Positions 1 through 9,385 of a stretch of 64,000 nt of DNA are shown here, piece by piece. Within the stretch, counting starts at the first letter, position 1; the number at the start of each line of letters is the position of its first letter. The stretch spans positions 10,955,001 through 11,019,000 of the forward strand of contig JAUCBN010000012.1 of assembly GCA_035048815.1 (NCBI GenBank), read 5' to 3'. The position numbers and the translations under genes were made by a program. This DNA comes from Abelmoschus esculentus. Its lineage: Eukaryota > Streptophyta > Magnoliopsida > Malvales > Malvaceae. Below the pieces are notes generated by a model. It searched no databases. It was given only the letters and a program-made list of their open reading frames with translations, and was not told the DNA's origin.

Positions 1-357
1 AACATCGGTCACTAGTGTAATTTTGATAGTTCTATTAAAGTTTCTGAAATCATCTAATTTCGGAAAGAGTTCTGAATGAAAAGAAATTATAGGACGATAA
101 GGTGAGTAAAGAAGAACGAAAAGATGAAGAACACATTCGATTCTCAGTAAACCACCGAAAAAATACAATTTTTTCTAAAGAGGTCCGGATGAAAGAATGG
201 TGGTTGAAGGAAGAAATCAATTTTTTTTCTTTTGCCGTCTGTATCAACTCACTGTTATGGTTCATTTTCGATGAAGACAATTCATTGACTACCGGACAAC
301 TTGCTGAAGAAGATTGAAGAAATTTAAAAACAAAATAAAGTTAGAAAGCGGGGTGAA
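1..357. other. Left-edge sequence of unknown origin upstream of a copia-like LTR
   Basis: No recognisable protein domain. A 71-codon plus-strand ORF (102-317) and an antisense one have no motifs I know. The last bases before 358 (AGAAAGCGGGGTGAA) are purine-rich and could be a polypurine tract, which would make this stretch the 3' end of a retroelement lying mostly outside the window. That is inference. Confidence 0.3.
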
Positions 358-619
358 TGTTGAACAATCTAACAGGATTGTAACTGTTTTCAGCTACATT
401 GGCGTCACTGCAACTTACAACAGTCTTCTCCATGCTTCTCCTTTCTTCTCCTGGCTTCTAGGTTATTCTTCTGTTGATAGTTTCCTATAAATTGAGACCT
501 TTGCATCCATTGTAATCATGCTTCTTGAATAAAAGATGATTCTTATGATTTCTTCATTTACAACTTTCCATAAGTACTAGCAATTGAAAATAGTTGCAAA
601 TCTGTTAGATTGTTCAACA
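358..619 (+). mobile_element. LTR (solo or 3' LTR, probably copia) with an 18-bp perfect terminal inverted repeat
   Basis: The 262-bp unit begins TGTTGAACAATCTAACAG and ends with its exact reverse complement, CTGTTAGATTGTTCAACA, far longer than the usual 2-6 bp LTR inverted repeat. Inside, in plus orientation, are a TATA-like box (TATAAAT, 486-492) and a poly(A)-type signal (AATAAA, 528-533), as expected for an LTR. A purine-rich tract lies just upstream. The flanks (GTGAA left, CAATC right) are not a duplication, and neither flank looks like a primer binding site. A small TIR DNA transposon is the alternative, but the promoter and poly(A) layout favours an LTR. Confidence 0.6.
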
Positions 620-1715
620 CAATCCGACTGAGCCCAATTGCCGGAATAAATTGAGCAATGCAAGCCTAGACTTAGGCTTACTTTGGCTCGATTTTCCCAG
701 ATCATCGGAAAAAAAGATTTTTCATTTCGGAACTTTAGATCGGTACTAGCCTTCAAGGTTCAACCCTTGTAGCAAAACTTGTAAACCAAATACCCAAGTG
801 CTATCTTTGATATTGGTTTCATATATTGATCTACCAACACAATGTTTGTAGATAAGACGTTTAAGATTGTTAAGACTGACTTGGATTATGTTGTTGCAAT
901 AATAATTGATTTGCTCTTAGTTTCCTTTTAGCAAACAATTTGCTAGGTGTGTTCCCAGGAAGTCGAATTCGCTTCAATAGTCGGTCCTTCCTCCCACACA
1001 AATAATCAAAACAACATCCTGATCAAGGTCAACCTTTGATTTTTTAAAATCATCTTAATTTTAAAAATTTGTTTAGAAAACTAAAAGAAATAAAGTCAAA
1101 GTTGATGAGGCGTTTTTCATTCCTTACTGTTGGATCGAATCATTATTTAAGCCCTTGGCTATAAAAAATTTCTCCGAGAATGAATATAAAAATAATCATG
1201 CTCGACATATTAAAAATAAAGTAAAAGTAAAAATAAGAACAACAAATTAAAGAAAGAGATTTTATAAAACTTTAAAAAGCTAAAATAGACTTAGAATGAG
1301 AGATGATAGATGTGTTATAGGCTTACTTAAGGTGAGTATTTATAGCCTCCTAAAAACCTAATAATAACGAGAGATAAATCCTAAGTGATAAAATAAATCT
1401 AAAAATATTTAAATTCTACAAAAGATAATTTTCAAATTTAAAATCTAGATTATGGCTGATAAGTTATCTAAAAAACAGCTGATAAGCTATCAAGCGCAGT
1501 TGACGTCATTTTCTAAAAGCTATTGTCAGAATGCCATGTCTTCCAGCCTCGATCCTAGAAAATAAAAGAATCAAAACTCAACCATTTAAGTACAATTTTC
1601 AGCATTCATAGTCTTGCGTAAAAGCACACGAAAACACTTAAATCTGTAACATAAATCATTGAATTAAGGAATAATTAAAGATAAAATATTAACTAATGTG
1701 AACATTTATCGATGG
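620..1715 (-). mobile_element. Degenerate antisense gypsy LTR related to the LTR of element B
   Basis: Read on the minus strand, the segment around 950-1010 (TGGGAGGAAGGACC, then GACTTCCTGGGAACACAC) matches the interior of the element B LTR near 14070-14110 (TGGGAGGAAGGACC, then GACTTCCTGTGAACACAC). Upstream similarity includes an ATTCGATC block, and a TATA-like GGCTATAAATACTC near 1335-1350 sits where B has CCTATAAATATC. Outer edges are uncertain because no TG/CA termini or target duplication can be recognised. No ORF of note. It is an old LTR fragment; the two LTR families are clearly related but diverged. Confidence 0.42.
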
Positions 1716-2068
1716 TACAATCCATACAAGTTTAACACGCTAAGGAAGCTGGGAATAGCCTGCACCCAATGGGGAATATCTGGAAAAATGTCCCACAACT
1801 TCAAAGGTAGATTCATGACAAGAAAGGCGTAAATTCAGTGGACAAAAAAAAAGGCACAAGCGGACGACTCAATATCACAGACATGAACAAAAGCAGTCGG
1901 GAACACCGAACACGAACACCAAATGTGGTCCAAAACTCTATCCTCCACAAATGGAAATACTTTTAAGATATTTTCTATATCGGTGATAGAATAGTGACCA
2001 CATTCAATTTTATTGTTTCTTTCGTATTTACCAGCTTGATTGACACCGTTCGTATACCCCTTTTTAGC

Positions 2069-2077
2069 CTATAAACA
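2069..2077 (+). promoter_or_regulatory. TATA box of the O-methyltransferase
   Basis: CTATAAACA lies about 60 bp upstream of the ATG at 2132, the normal spacing for a plant TATA box with a short 5' UTR. The region 1720-2068 upstream contains no other gene or repeat that I can identify and is taken as the promoter. Confidence 0.55.
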
Positions 2078-2131
2078 ACATATTTTCTTGGAACGCTGGT
2101 TCCATAGCGAAACAAACAGTTCTTGGAAAAG

Positions 2132-3320
2132 ATGGATATGGTGAATGCGAATGAGGAGCATGCTCGTGAGCTACTTGAAGCTCAGTCTCACGTTTGGAAC
2201 CACATGTTCAGCTTCATATATTCCATGTCCCTAAAATGTGCTGTTGATTTAGGCATTCCTGATATCATTCACAAACATGGCAAGCCCATGACTCTTACCG
2301 AGTTGGTGAATGCATTTCCGACTCTCAACCCTACCAAGGCACACAACATTTACCGGCTCATGCGCATTTTAGTCCACTCGGGTTTTTTTGCACAACAGAA
2401 GCTTAGCAATGGCGACCCAGAAGAAGGTTACGTTCTTACAAATGCTTCTCGTCTCTTGCTCAACGATAATCCCTTAAGCATAACACCTTTGCTGAAGTTT
2501 GAGCTGGACCCTATTTTAACAAAGCCTTTGGATTTTCTTGGCACCTGGTTCCAAAACAATGATTGTACCCCATTTGATACAGCTCATGGGAAAGCATTTT
2601 GGGACTATGCTGATCATGACCCAAAGCTTGGTAATTGTTTTAATGAAGGCATGGCCAGTGATGCTCGGTTGGTTAGTAGCGTTTTGATTGACAAGTGTAA
2701 GGACTCATTAGAGAGATTGCATTCGCTGGTGGACGTTGGAGGAGGCACAGGAACACTGGCCAAGGCCATTGCTGATGCATTTCCAAACTTGGAGTGCACT
2801 GTGCTTGATCTTCCTCATGTTGTCGATGGCCTGCAAGGCGGTAATAACTTGAAATACGTTGGAGGCAGTTCCTGCTGCAGATTCAGTTATACTAAAGGTT
2901 AGGTTTTACTAAATTTAATATCCATGGTCTCTTTTAACATTTTTTTTTCTTCCAATCCATATATGATTACATTAATTAGGTTGATTGAATGGCTATTAAT
3001 GATGAATTGACCAGTGGATATTTCACAACTGGAATGATGAAGACTGTGTCACTATTCTGAAGCGCTGTAAAGAAGCAATCTCAGACGGGGGCAAGGTGCT
3101 GATAGTAGACATGGTCGTCATAGATGAAGAGAAAGTGAATGATGAAAACTCAAAGACGTTTGAAACACAGCTGTTCTTCGATATGTTGATGATGGTGGTG
3201 TTGACTGGTAGACAGAGACGGGAAGAAGATTGGGCCAAGCTCTTTTATGCAGCTGGTTTCAATGGCTATAAAATATTTCCTATATTAGGTGTAAGATCTC
3301 TCATTGAGGTTTACCCTTAA
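2132..3320 (+). pseudogene. Small-molecule O-methyltransferase (trans-resveratrol di-O-methyltransferase-like), two exons, frameshifted
   Basis: SAM-dependent class II plant O-methyltransferase that would methylate hydroxyls of phenolics such as stilbenes, flavonoids or related compounds in the cytosol; the substrate cannot be read from sequence. Exon 1 is 2132-2897, the intron 2898-3014 (GT...AG, 117 bp) and exon 2 3015-3320. Exon 1 has the N-terminal dimerisation domain (ends near residue 110) and the SAM motif LVDVGGGTG (about residues 200-208). Exon 2 has the catalytic-base segment FHNWNDEDC, then FETQLFFDM and the C-terminal LGVRSLIEVYP. The first in-frame ATG is 2132. Just after KYVGG (about 2851-2865) the frame shifts: the following bases encode family residues only in another frame and the usual segment after GG is absent, consistent with a 14-nt deletion (total length mod 3 agrees). 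As read, the product ends early and lacks the catalytic histidine, unless the base is a sequencing error. Confidence 0.85.
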
Positions 3321-3397
3321 TTACCAGTTGTTGTAACTCTTTCATGTTTCGTAGTATTTGGGTTTTATAAGTTAATAATCATTTGCGTACTTTACTC

Positions 3398-3403
3398 AAT
3401 AAA
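3398..3403 (+). promoter_or_regulatory. Poly(A) signal downstream of the O-methyltransferase
   Basis: AATAAA about 78 bp after the stop codon at 3318-3320, in a T-rich stretch typical of a plant 3' UTR. It supports the reading that the gene was once a complete transcription unit rather than a processed copy, as does the retained intron. Confidence 0.5.
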
Positions 3404-3567
3404 ATATCATCTTTTTATATATCGATTGTTCAATGGGGCAAACTAGAAGTATTCTTTCATTTAACAAATGTATTTGAAATTATAATTCACTAAGCCCTCC
3501 GAGATTATTCCATATCAAAATGTGTAAAAATCATCTACCTCTTAATCGTATCTTTATTGGTAAAGTA

Positions 3568-3640
3568 ATGAGTTTAGAATTTAAGATTTAGGGTTTAAGG
3601 TTAAGGATTATAATTAAGGTTTAGAGCCAACAATTATAAC
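3568..3640 (+). repeat. Degenerate TTTAGGG-like tract at the truncated edge of element A
   Basis: Run of variants around TTTAGGG: TTTAGAATTTAAGATTTAGGG, TTTAAGG, TTAAGG, TTAAGGTTTAG. It lies exactly between the 3' flank of the O-methyltransferase and the first recognisable gag codons of the 5'-truncated element A. Interstitial telomere-like repeats are known at plant double-strand-break repair sites; that origin is an inference. The remaining 3404-3567 holds nothing identifiable. Confidence 0.45.
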
Positions 3641-3649
3641 TCATCTTGG

Positions 3650-4885
3650 AAAAAGCATCCGAACTTCTCATGGAGTAACCCTAACAATGCCTTGAATCCA
3701 ATTAATCAAGCCCTTGGATTTTAGCATCAGAGCCAGAACCTACCGCAATAGAAAACTCAGCAACCCATGCCACAGCAGCAGTCTTTGAATGCATTGGCAG
3801 ATTCTCTCACGGCTTTTATGTCAAATATTGATGCTTACATGATGGAGAATAGACGCTTCATGAAGCGTACTGATGACTTCATGAACCGAACTGAGATGAG
3901 ACTGCAGAACCAAGAGGCTACAATAAAATCTCTAGAAACCCAGGTTGGTCAATTTGCCCAACGACAAAACACTCGACCACCAGGGGGTTTACCTAGCAAT
4001 ACTGAAGTTGCTAAGGTGTTAGGCCACGAGCAATGCAAGATAATCACAACCAGAAAGTGGCCTACAATTGAAAGATAAAGAACGGACCTCAACCGATAGA
4101 GTCCAACCAGAAAAGCAACGTCGTGTGGACTCAAAGGCTGAGCAGGACCCTGCCGAAAGCTCTGCACGGCAACAAAACCAGCAGTATCAAAACCACCTGC
4201 CGAGGCAGCTGCAAATAAGTTCACCCCAGGTATTAAACTCAATATCCAAGGAAATCTGGAGGATATTAGACCACCACCTCCTTTCCCACAAAGGCTAATG
4301 AAGCAGAAACAGGACCACCAATTTCAGAAATTCCTAGACATACTGAAGCAAGTCCATATCAACTTGCCACTAGTTGAGGCTATTGAAAAAATGCCCAACT
4401 ATGCCAAGTTTTTAAAGGACATAGTATCCAAACGACGAAGGCTAGGAGAATTTGAAACGGTGGCAGCCACTAAAGGTTGCATGGCCATGCTGCATAATCG
4501 TATGTCGCCCAAACTAAAAGATCCTGGATGCTTCACAATTCCTTGTGCGATTGGAGATGGTTATAAAGGAAAGTCCCTATGCTACTTGGGAGCAAGCATC
4601 AACCTTATGCCCAAATCAGTTTTTCAGAAACTCGGAATAGGACGGGCAAAACCAACAACAATACTGCTCTAACTTACGGATCGGTCTTATGTGCATCCTG
4701 AAGGCAAAATTGAGGACATTCTGGTGAAGGTTGATAAGTTTATATTTCCTGCCGACTTTCTTGTCCTTCACTGTGAGGCTGATGACAATGCACCGATCAT
4801 ATTGGGTCGATCTTTCTTTGCTACTGGACGCACCATCATTGATGTGGAAAATGGCGAACTCACAATGCGGATAAATGATCAATAA
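3650..4885 (+). pseudogene. Element A gag tail and aspartic protease, broken
   Basis: The gag tail includes the Athila-type linker (a glutamine-rich run before 3767, coiled helix ending LETQVGQFAQ, then GGLPSNTEVAK, 3767-4078). The frame breaks between 4078 and 4298. Protease residues follow from 4298 (PLVEAIEKMPNYAKF, then TIPCAIG), a stop near 4670, and a continuation at 4679-4885 with ADFLVLHCEAD, PIILGRSFFATGR and GELTM. The family's active-site DLG[AS]S motif reads YLGAS here: the catalytic aspartate codon (4583-4585) is TAC. The protease is therefore dead twice over. It matches the intact-frame protease of element H at about 38300-38830, which supports the assignment. Confidence 0.75.
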
Positions 4886-4891
4886 GTCAAG

Positions 4892-5140
4892 TTGAACGCT
4901 TTCCATAATCTTCCAAATTCAGACGATCCAGTAGAATGTAAGGCTCTCCATACACGGAATCAGGGTACTAAAACATCATGCCTGAGCAGCACGCTCGACA
5001 GACTGTTCGGAAAACGAATAAAACCCAAAGGAGAAGCCGAATGCACTAAAAGGACTGGCCAACTCATGAAGAAAGATACGGGCCAGAAAGAGAGAACGAA
5101 AATGGAAGATGCATTCACATGCACTCCACAAGTAACATAA
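4892..5140 (+). other. Element A post-protease linker, unrecognised
   Basis: An open frame continues after the protease stop for about 80 codons, rich in Lys, Thr and Arg, with no domain I know. In element H the corresponding place is an acidic linker followed by reverse transcriptase; here neither is present, so this marks the internal deletion joining the protease region to the ORF2 leader. Confidence 0.4.
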
Positions 5141-5450
5141 TCTCTTCCCTTCAATTTTAGTTATTATATTAGGATTAGTTTATATATTATTATTTTCAGT
5201 AGTTTATATTGTTATGTTTATTTTCAGTATTTTATGTTTTTGTTTTTTAAATAAAGTTATGAATGCAGGAAAAATTATACCACAGCAGGAAGTCTGCTGC
5301 CGCGACAATACACTGTGTTAGAGACGTAGAATTTCTAACGGGCAGAAATAGTGTAACGGCTCTTTGCCGAGAAATCCGCCGCGGCAGTAACTGTACATCA
5401 AGGCAGTAAATGCCTAACGGCTACTTTTTAACAGTCATATTTTTACAGCC

Positions 5451-5459
5451 TATATAAGC
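5451..5459 (+). promoter_or_regulatory. Candidate internal TATA box upstream of ORF2 in element A
   Basis: TATATAAGC lies about 140 bp upstream of the ORF2 ATG (5599), the best TATA match between protease and ORF2. Second ORFs of Athila-type elements are usually thought to be expressed from spliced RNA, so a local promoter would be unusual. This is an inference from the motif alone. Confidence 0.3.
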
Positions 5460-5598
5460 AGACTCATTGATGTGCATTGTTTACTCTTGCATTCTTACTA
5501 TTTTTGCTTTCATAATCTTGCTCTCACTATATCTTGAAATTTTCAGAACAATCTCTATTTACTCTAGAATTTCTCAAACCATTCTCCACGAACAACTA

Positions 5599-7143
5599 AT
5601 GGCTTCTTACACAAGATTCGCCCCGGTCACTGTTGCTGACAGATTCAACCGCTCATTCGTTGCTCGACAATTATGGGAAGAACAGGGATTTCAACAAAAC
5701 AATGAAATATACTTCGGCATTGATTCATATTTGTTCAACAAAATTCAGCATCAGGATTGAGAGGCTTTCTGCCTACAACCTCAACCGGTGAATGCCACAA
5801 TTGTGCGGGAATTTTACGCACATGGTCCATGCAAGGACAACCTCTTTTCCCACTGTCGAGGCAAGCCTATGCAACTTGACGCCAAAGTCATCAATGACTT
5901 TTATGGTCTCACACCCACATGGGATGATCATGCCGACTTCGTAGACAACATCACCACGCAAGACTATGAAGAGATTAAAGATGAGCTTTGTTACAACAAT
6001 ACTTCATGGGAAACTAGTGCCCATAAGGGTTCAGTAACAAGGCAAAGTCTAATACACGAGGCCAAGATGTAGTGTACTTTTGTCAAAAGTGGACTTATCT
6101 CAACCTCCCATAACAACACAGTGGATCGCAAAAGACTGGTGCTAATCCAGTCTATCATCAAGAAGAGAAGCATCAACATTGGAGAGATCATTCTCCATGA
6201 AATTCATGAATATGGTAACAAGGAATGTGGACCGCTTTACTTCCCATGTTTAATCTCTTCCTTATGTGTTAATGCAGGAGTTCCAATCGAAGACACGAAT
6301 GAATACACGCTAACTCGACAGGGATGGACAAGAGATTTCTGCTATCGAGTTACGCAGATCACACATACAGAACCTGTTCAGGCAACACCACACCAGTTTC
6401 CTACCGACTTCACCGCCGGAGCGCAGTATTCAACAGAGGCACCGGCCTGTACCGAGTCAACTACCGCAGCAGACCCATACCAAGAAATTCTGCAAAGGAT
6501 AGCAATCATGGACCTTCGCCAACAGCGCTACATGGAGTACCAGCGCGACTTTAACACGTCTCTAGCCAATATGATGATGCAGAGCTTCCTACATCAAGGG
6601 GCACAATTTCCTGAATTCCCAGCCGATATGTTCGTTACTACAGCCCCTTACACCGATACAACACCTACCCCATGACCGCAACCATTCTACCAACCACAGC
6701 CGCACCAACAATTTTATGATGCCGAACCTTCTAGGCCACCAAGGTCTGTCGGAATATCATCTACCAGCCAAAGGCCATCCATGAGGCGAGCTGTCTTTAA
6801 CTCTCCCCAGAGGGAACCAATCCTTATGCCCAGTCTTAGTAGGGATACGCTGTCTCAAGAGATTAATGAATACCACAGTTCATCCCATGAATCAGCAATA
6901 CCCATTACCATGGCAGGAGGTGGAACGGAAATCATAGACACAGACAATATGAACGAGATGGAAGACGAAGATGAAGTCACGGCCCCACTGCAGAAATAAA
7001 CACCCACCAGAGTACAACCGCCTCGACAGGCAAAAACACAACAATCACCAGGACAAAGATCCAAACAGAAAGCGTCAGTAGGAATACCTAGGAGGGCAGC
7101 TATTTCTAGCAGCTCTTCTGAATCACAATCAGAATCTCTCTAA
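5599..7143 (+). pseudogene. Element A ORF2: plant transposon-protein-like (Athila second ORF), four nonsense codons
   Basis: About 515 codons in one uninterrupted phase from ATG 5599 to TAA 7141-7143. The N-terminal half has the features of the plant-specific putative transposon protein domain found after integrase in Athila-like elements: FNRSFVARQLWEEQGF, then VREFYAHG, VINDFYGLTP, and a C-terminal half with IHEAKM, IGEIILHEIHEYG and YFPCLISSLC. The tail is acidic and serine-rich, ending SSSSSESQSESL. Four premature stops interrupt it (5758 TGA, 6070 TAG, 6673 TGA, 6997 TAA) with no frameshift. At 5758 and 6070 the context suggests Trp codons changed by G-to-A. The molecular role of this protein family is not established. 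A decayed homologue is at 42474-44033 in element H. Confidence 0.75.
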
Positions 7144-8020
7144 TCACTGTTGTTTTACTATCCGTGTTTTCTTTTGCATGCTTTAGATTTTGAGCATTGA
7201 GGACAACGCTCGGTTTGAGTTTGGGGGAGATTATAGGTGTAGAAGCATTGCCGAGGCTACCGACTACAACGGCATTACCATAAAAGGGAGTAAATTTTTT
7301 CTAATTTTTTTTTAATATTCTCTTTTCTTGAATTTATGTTTGTAATCTTGCACTGCCCTACGTCAGCTTTGCTTTAGTTTACTCCTTTAAGACTATAGAA
7401 ATCTTTCTCCTTACCATGGCCAAGTTCTGTTTTGAAGGGATAACCATAGGATACTCATGGAATAAAAACTTAGAAGCTTGCTTTAGGGTTAGAAAGAAAA
7501 TAAACACTTTTTGGACTTGTTTGATTTAGGAGTTCTTTTAATAAACTTAGGTAATAAAGACTTAGAACTTTTTGGAAAAATAACTAGAGGTGCCTATGAG
7601 TGGCTCTAGTTTTGCTCTCCTTCGTGCTAGAGGTACCCGAAATTGGCTCTAGTATGCTAAATAGGTGTTTAATAAGAAAAAGAAGGAAATAGAAAACGCA
7701 GATCTTGAGGTGCCCAAAATTGGCTCAAGACTTGTTGTTTTAAGGAGACAACTTTAGTCCAAGATTCTACTTGTCTTGAACTTAGAGGTTATCTAAGAAA
7801 GCCTTGAACCATCCTTGTCTATTAAATGCACACACTCACCTAGCCTTATAGCTTGTTTCTTAGTAAAAGTCCTTGGATAAACTAGTGGCTAAAACGGAGA
7901 GATAGACATGACCATGGTGGGGAGAATAGATGGAAGAGTAAGATCAAAGAGGAGTAAGGTTCGGCAATTTGATGTTTTGCATTGCTTGAGGACAAGAAAC
8001 AATTCGAGTTTGGGGGTATT
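7144..8020 (+). other. Element A 3' UTR with polypurine tract
   Basis: Non-coding. It contains two copies of a hairpin plus G-rich module: AGCATTGAGGACAACGCT followed by GAGTTTGGGGGAG (about 7193-7230), and GCTTGAGGACAAG followed by GAGTTTGGGGGTA (7984-8018) immediately before the 3' LTR. The second copy is the functional polypurine tract position; the first directly follows ORF2. Between them lie the three tandem hairpins described separately. Short ORFs here have no recognisable content. Confidence 0.6.
7582..7730 (+). ncRNA. Three tandem hairpins with conserved 14-nt loops and covarying stems (element A 3' UTR)
   Basis: Hairpin 1: AACTAGAG (7582-7589), loop GTGCCTATGAGTGG, CTCTAGTT (7604-7611). 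Hairpin 2: CTAGAG (7627-7632), loop GTACCCGAAATTGG, CTCTAG (7647-7652). Hairpin 3: TCTTGAG (7703-7709), loop GTGCCCAAAATTGG, CTCAAGA (7724-7730). All loops are 14 nt and alike, and stem differences between copies are compensated on the other arm. This is a structured RNA element of the retrotransposon transcript by pattern; its function is unknown. Confidence 0.5.
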
Positions 8021-9385
8021 TGATGAGTGCCTAAAAGGCAGTTATTTACTACCCTTCTCATGGTATTTTATGCATTTATTATACACCAACTTGAACTGAA
8101 TTATGAACTCTTTGCACAAATACTGGATATCCTATTATCATCACTTACAAAGTTAATATTTATAGAGAATGTAGATATTATTACATATTCTGTACATGCA
8201 GGAATATCTAGAGCCGAAGCGACAGTGAAGCAGTGTTGCGGCTGAGGCAGAAGACAAGGCCGTAGCAGAATCCAGTGTGACAGCACCAACAATGGAGGCG
8301 CAATGAAAGATAAAAATATAGAGAACATTCTGGAAGATACAACGCATCAATTGGACTAGGCTAGCGCGCTAAAAGCCCAAGTAAGAGATCAAGCGGGAAA
8401 ACCCTTCTAGAAGGCGGCAAACTTCGAAATATCAGATTCCATGAAGAAGACTTGTTCCCTAATCCAAGTTGAAGTCTATTTAGGAAAGTTTTACCCTAGG
8501 TTAAGACTATAAATACCCTAGTCGGCCATATTGTTTAGGAGAGCCGATTTTTAGAGAATCCTTCTCCCTAAGAATTATACTTAACGATGATATGTTCTAA
8601 ACTTCTTAAGGATAGGTGAAGGTTGTCGATATTAGTGAGAGGAGATTGATTCTTGTATCTTCGTTCTTATGCAATAATAATATCAAAGTTTGCTTATCCT
8701 ATTACTATTCTTTGTTCTTGTATTCAAGCCCGAGAGGGAAGTTTACAAGTAATCTATTTATCTAGCATCGAGAGCTGTAGATTCACGAAAGGGATAAGTA
8801 CGGTATTGTAGACTTTAACTCGGCCTAGACTCTTTGGAAGCCCAGAGATAGGTTAAGAGTTTCAGCAGCTAAAAGAAGTGTTGGATTGGTTGGTGGTTAT
8901 CGTTGATTTATGCCGAGAGGCATTGTCAAGGACCGGTCATCAACAACACTCTGACTCAGAGATGAGATGAGTCACTTACGGACAATTTGCTGAACTTTGA
9001 TACCTCTGCCCAAGAGCAAGAGATTGTCGCGGCAGAGAACACCAATATTTTTGAGGTTGTATCTACAGTACCGTCGAAGCAGTGTTGTGTGATTGCACTA
9101 GACAAGAAGAAGATCAATTGAATCCACTATTTGACGCAACTGGATTCTACCCACTTTCTCTCTAATCGTTCTCAACCTTTTATTTTATGTTTTGTTATTT
9201 AATTATTTAGTTAGTTAAACAAATCAACTTATCTGTGTTTTTACTTTATTTTTAGGAGCAAGGGAACAAGAGGAAACATATTAAGCATATCAATCCCTGT
9301 GGAGACGATACACGATATACTTATTATTTTATTACTTGACGACGTGTACACTTGCACTTAAATTACGCTTATACCACACGCATCA
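8021..9385 (+). mobile_element. 3' LTR of element A
   Basis: Starts TGATGAGTGCC right after the G-rich polypurine tract and ends ...CACACGCATCA; 1365 bp. TATA box TATAAATA at 8508-8515, followed by the usual transcript start region. Its last ~60 bp (GGAGACGATA ... CACTTGCACTTAAATTACGC) match, in reverse complement, the left edge of the solo LTR at 20172. No coding capacity. Confidence 0.85.

Larger units (their letters stand above)
3650..9385 (+). mobile_element. Element A: 5'-truncated, RT/integrase-less Athila-like gypsy element
   Basis: Order: gag tail, protease, a second ORF of the plant transposon-protein type, long 3' UTR, polypurine tract, 3' LTR (8021-9385). The 5' LTR and most of gag are missing, and no reverse transcriptase, RNase H or integrase lies between the protease and ORF2 (4886-5598), so the element is both 5'-truncated and internally deleted. 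The LTR end (CATCA, 9385) abuts reverse-transcriptase codons of element B, so A inserted into B. The LTR family recurs as the antisense solo LTR at 20172-25035. The stretch 5157-5450 is AT-rich leader with GC-rich pieces such as GCCGCGGCAG and no ORF. Confidence 0.8.

Noticed and set aside
102..317. 71-codon ORF at the left edge as a gene
   Set aside because: No recognisable motif, overlaps an antisense ORF, and precedes an LTR.
2123..2131. An upstream start of the O-methyltransferase at 2123
   Set aside because: The codon there is TTG; the first ATG in frame is 2132 and fits the family N-terminus.
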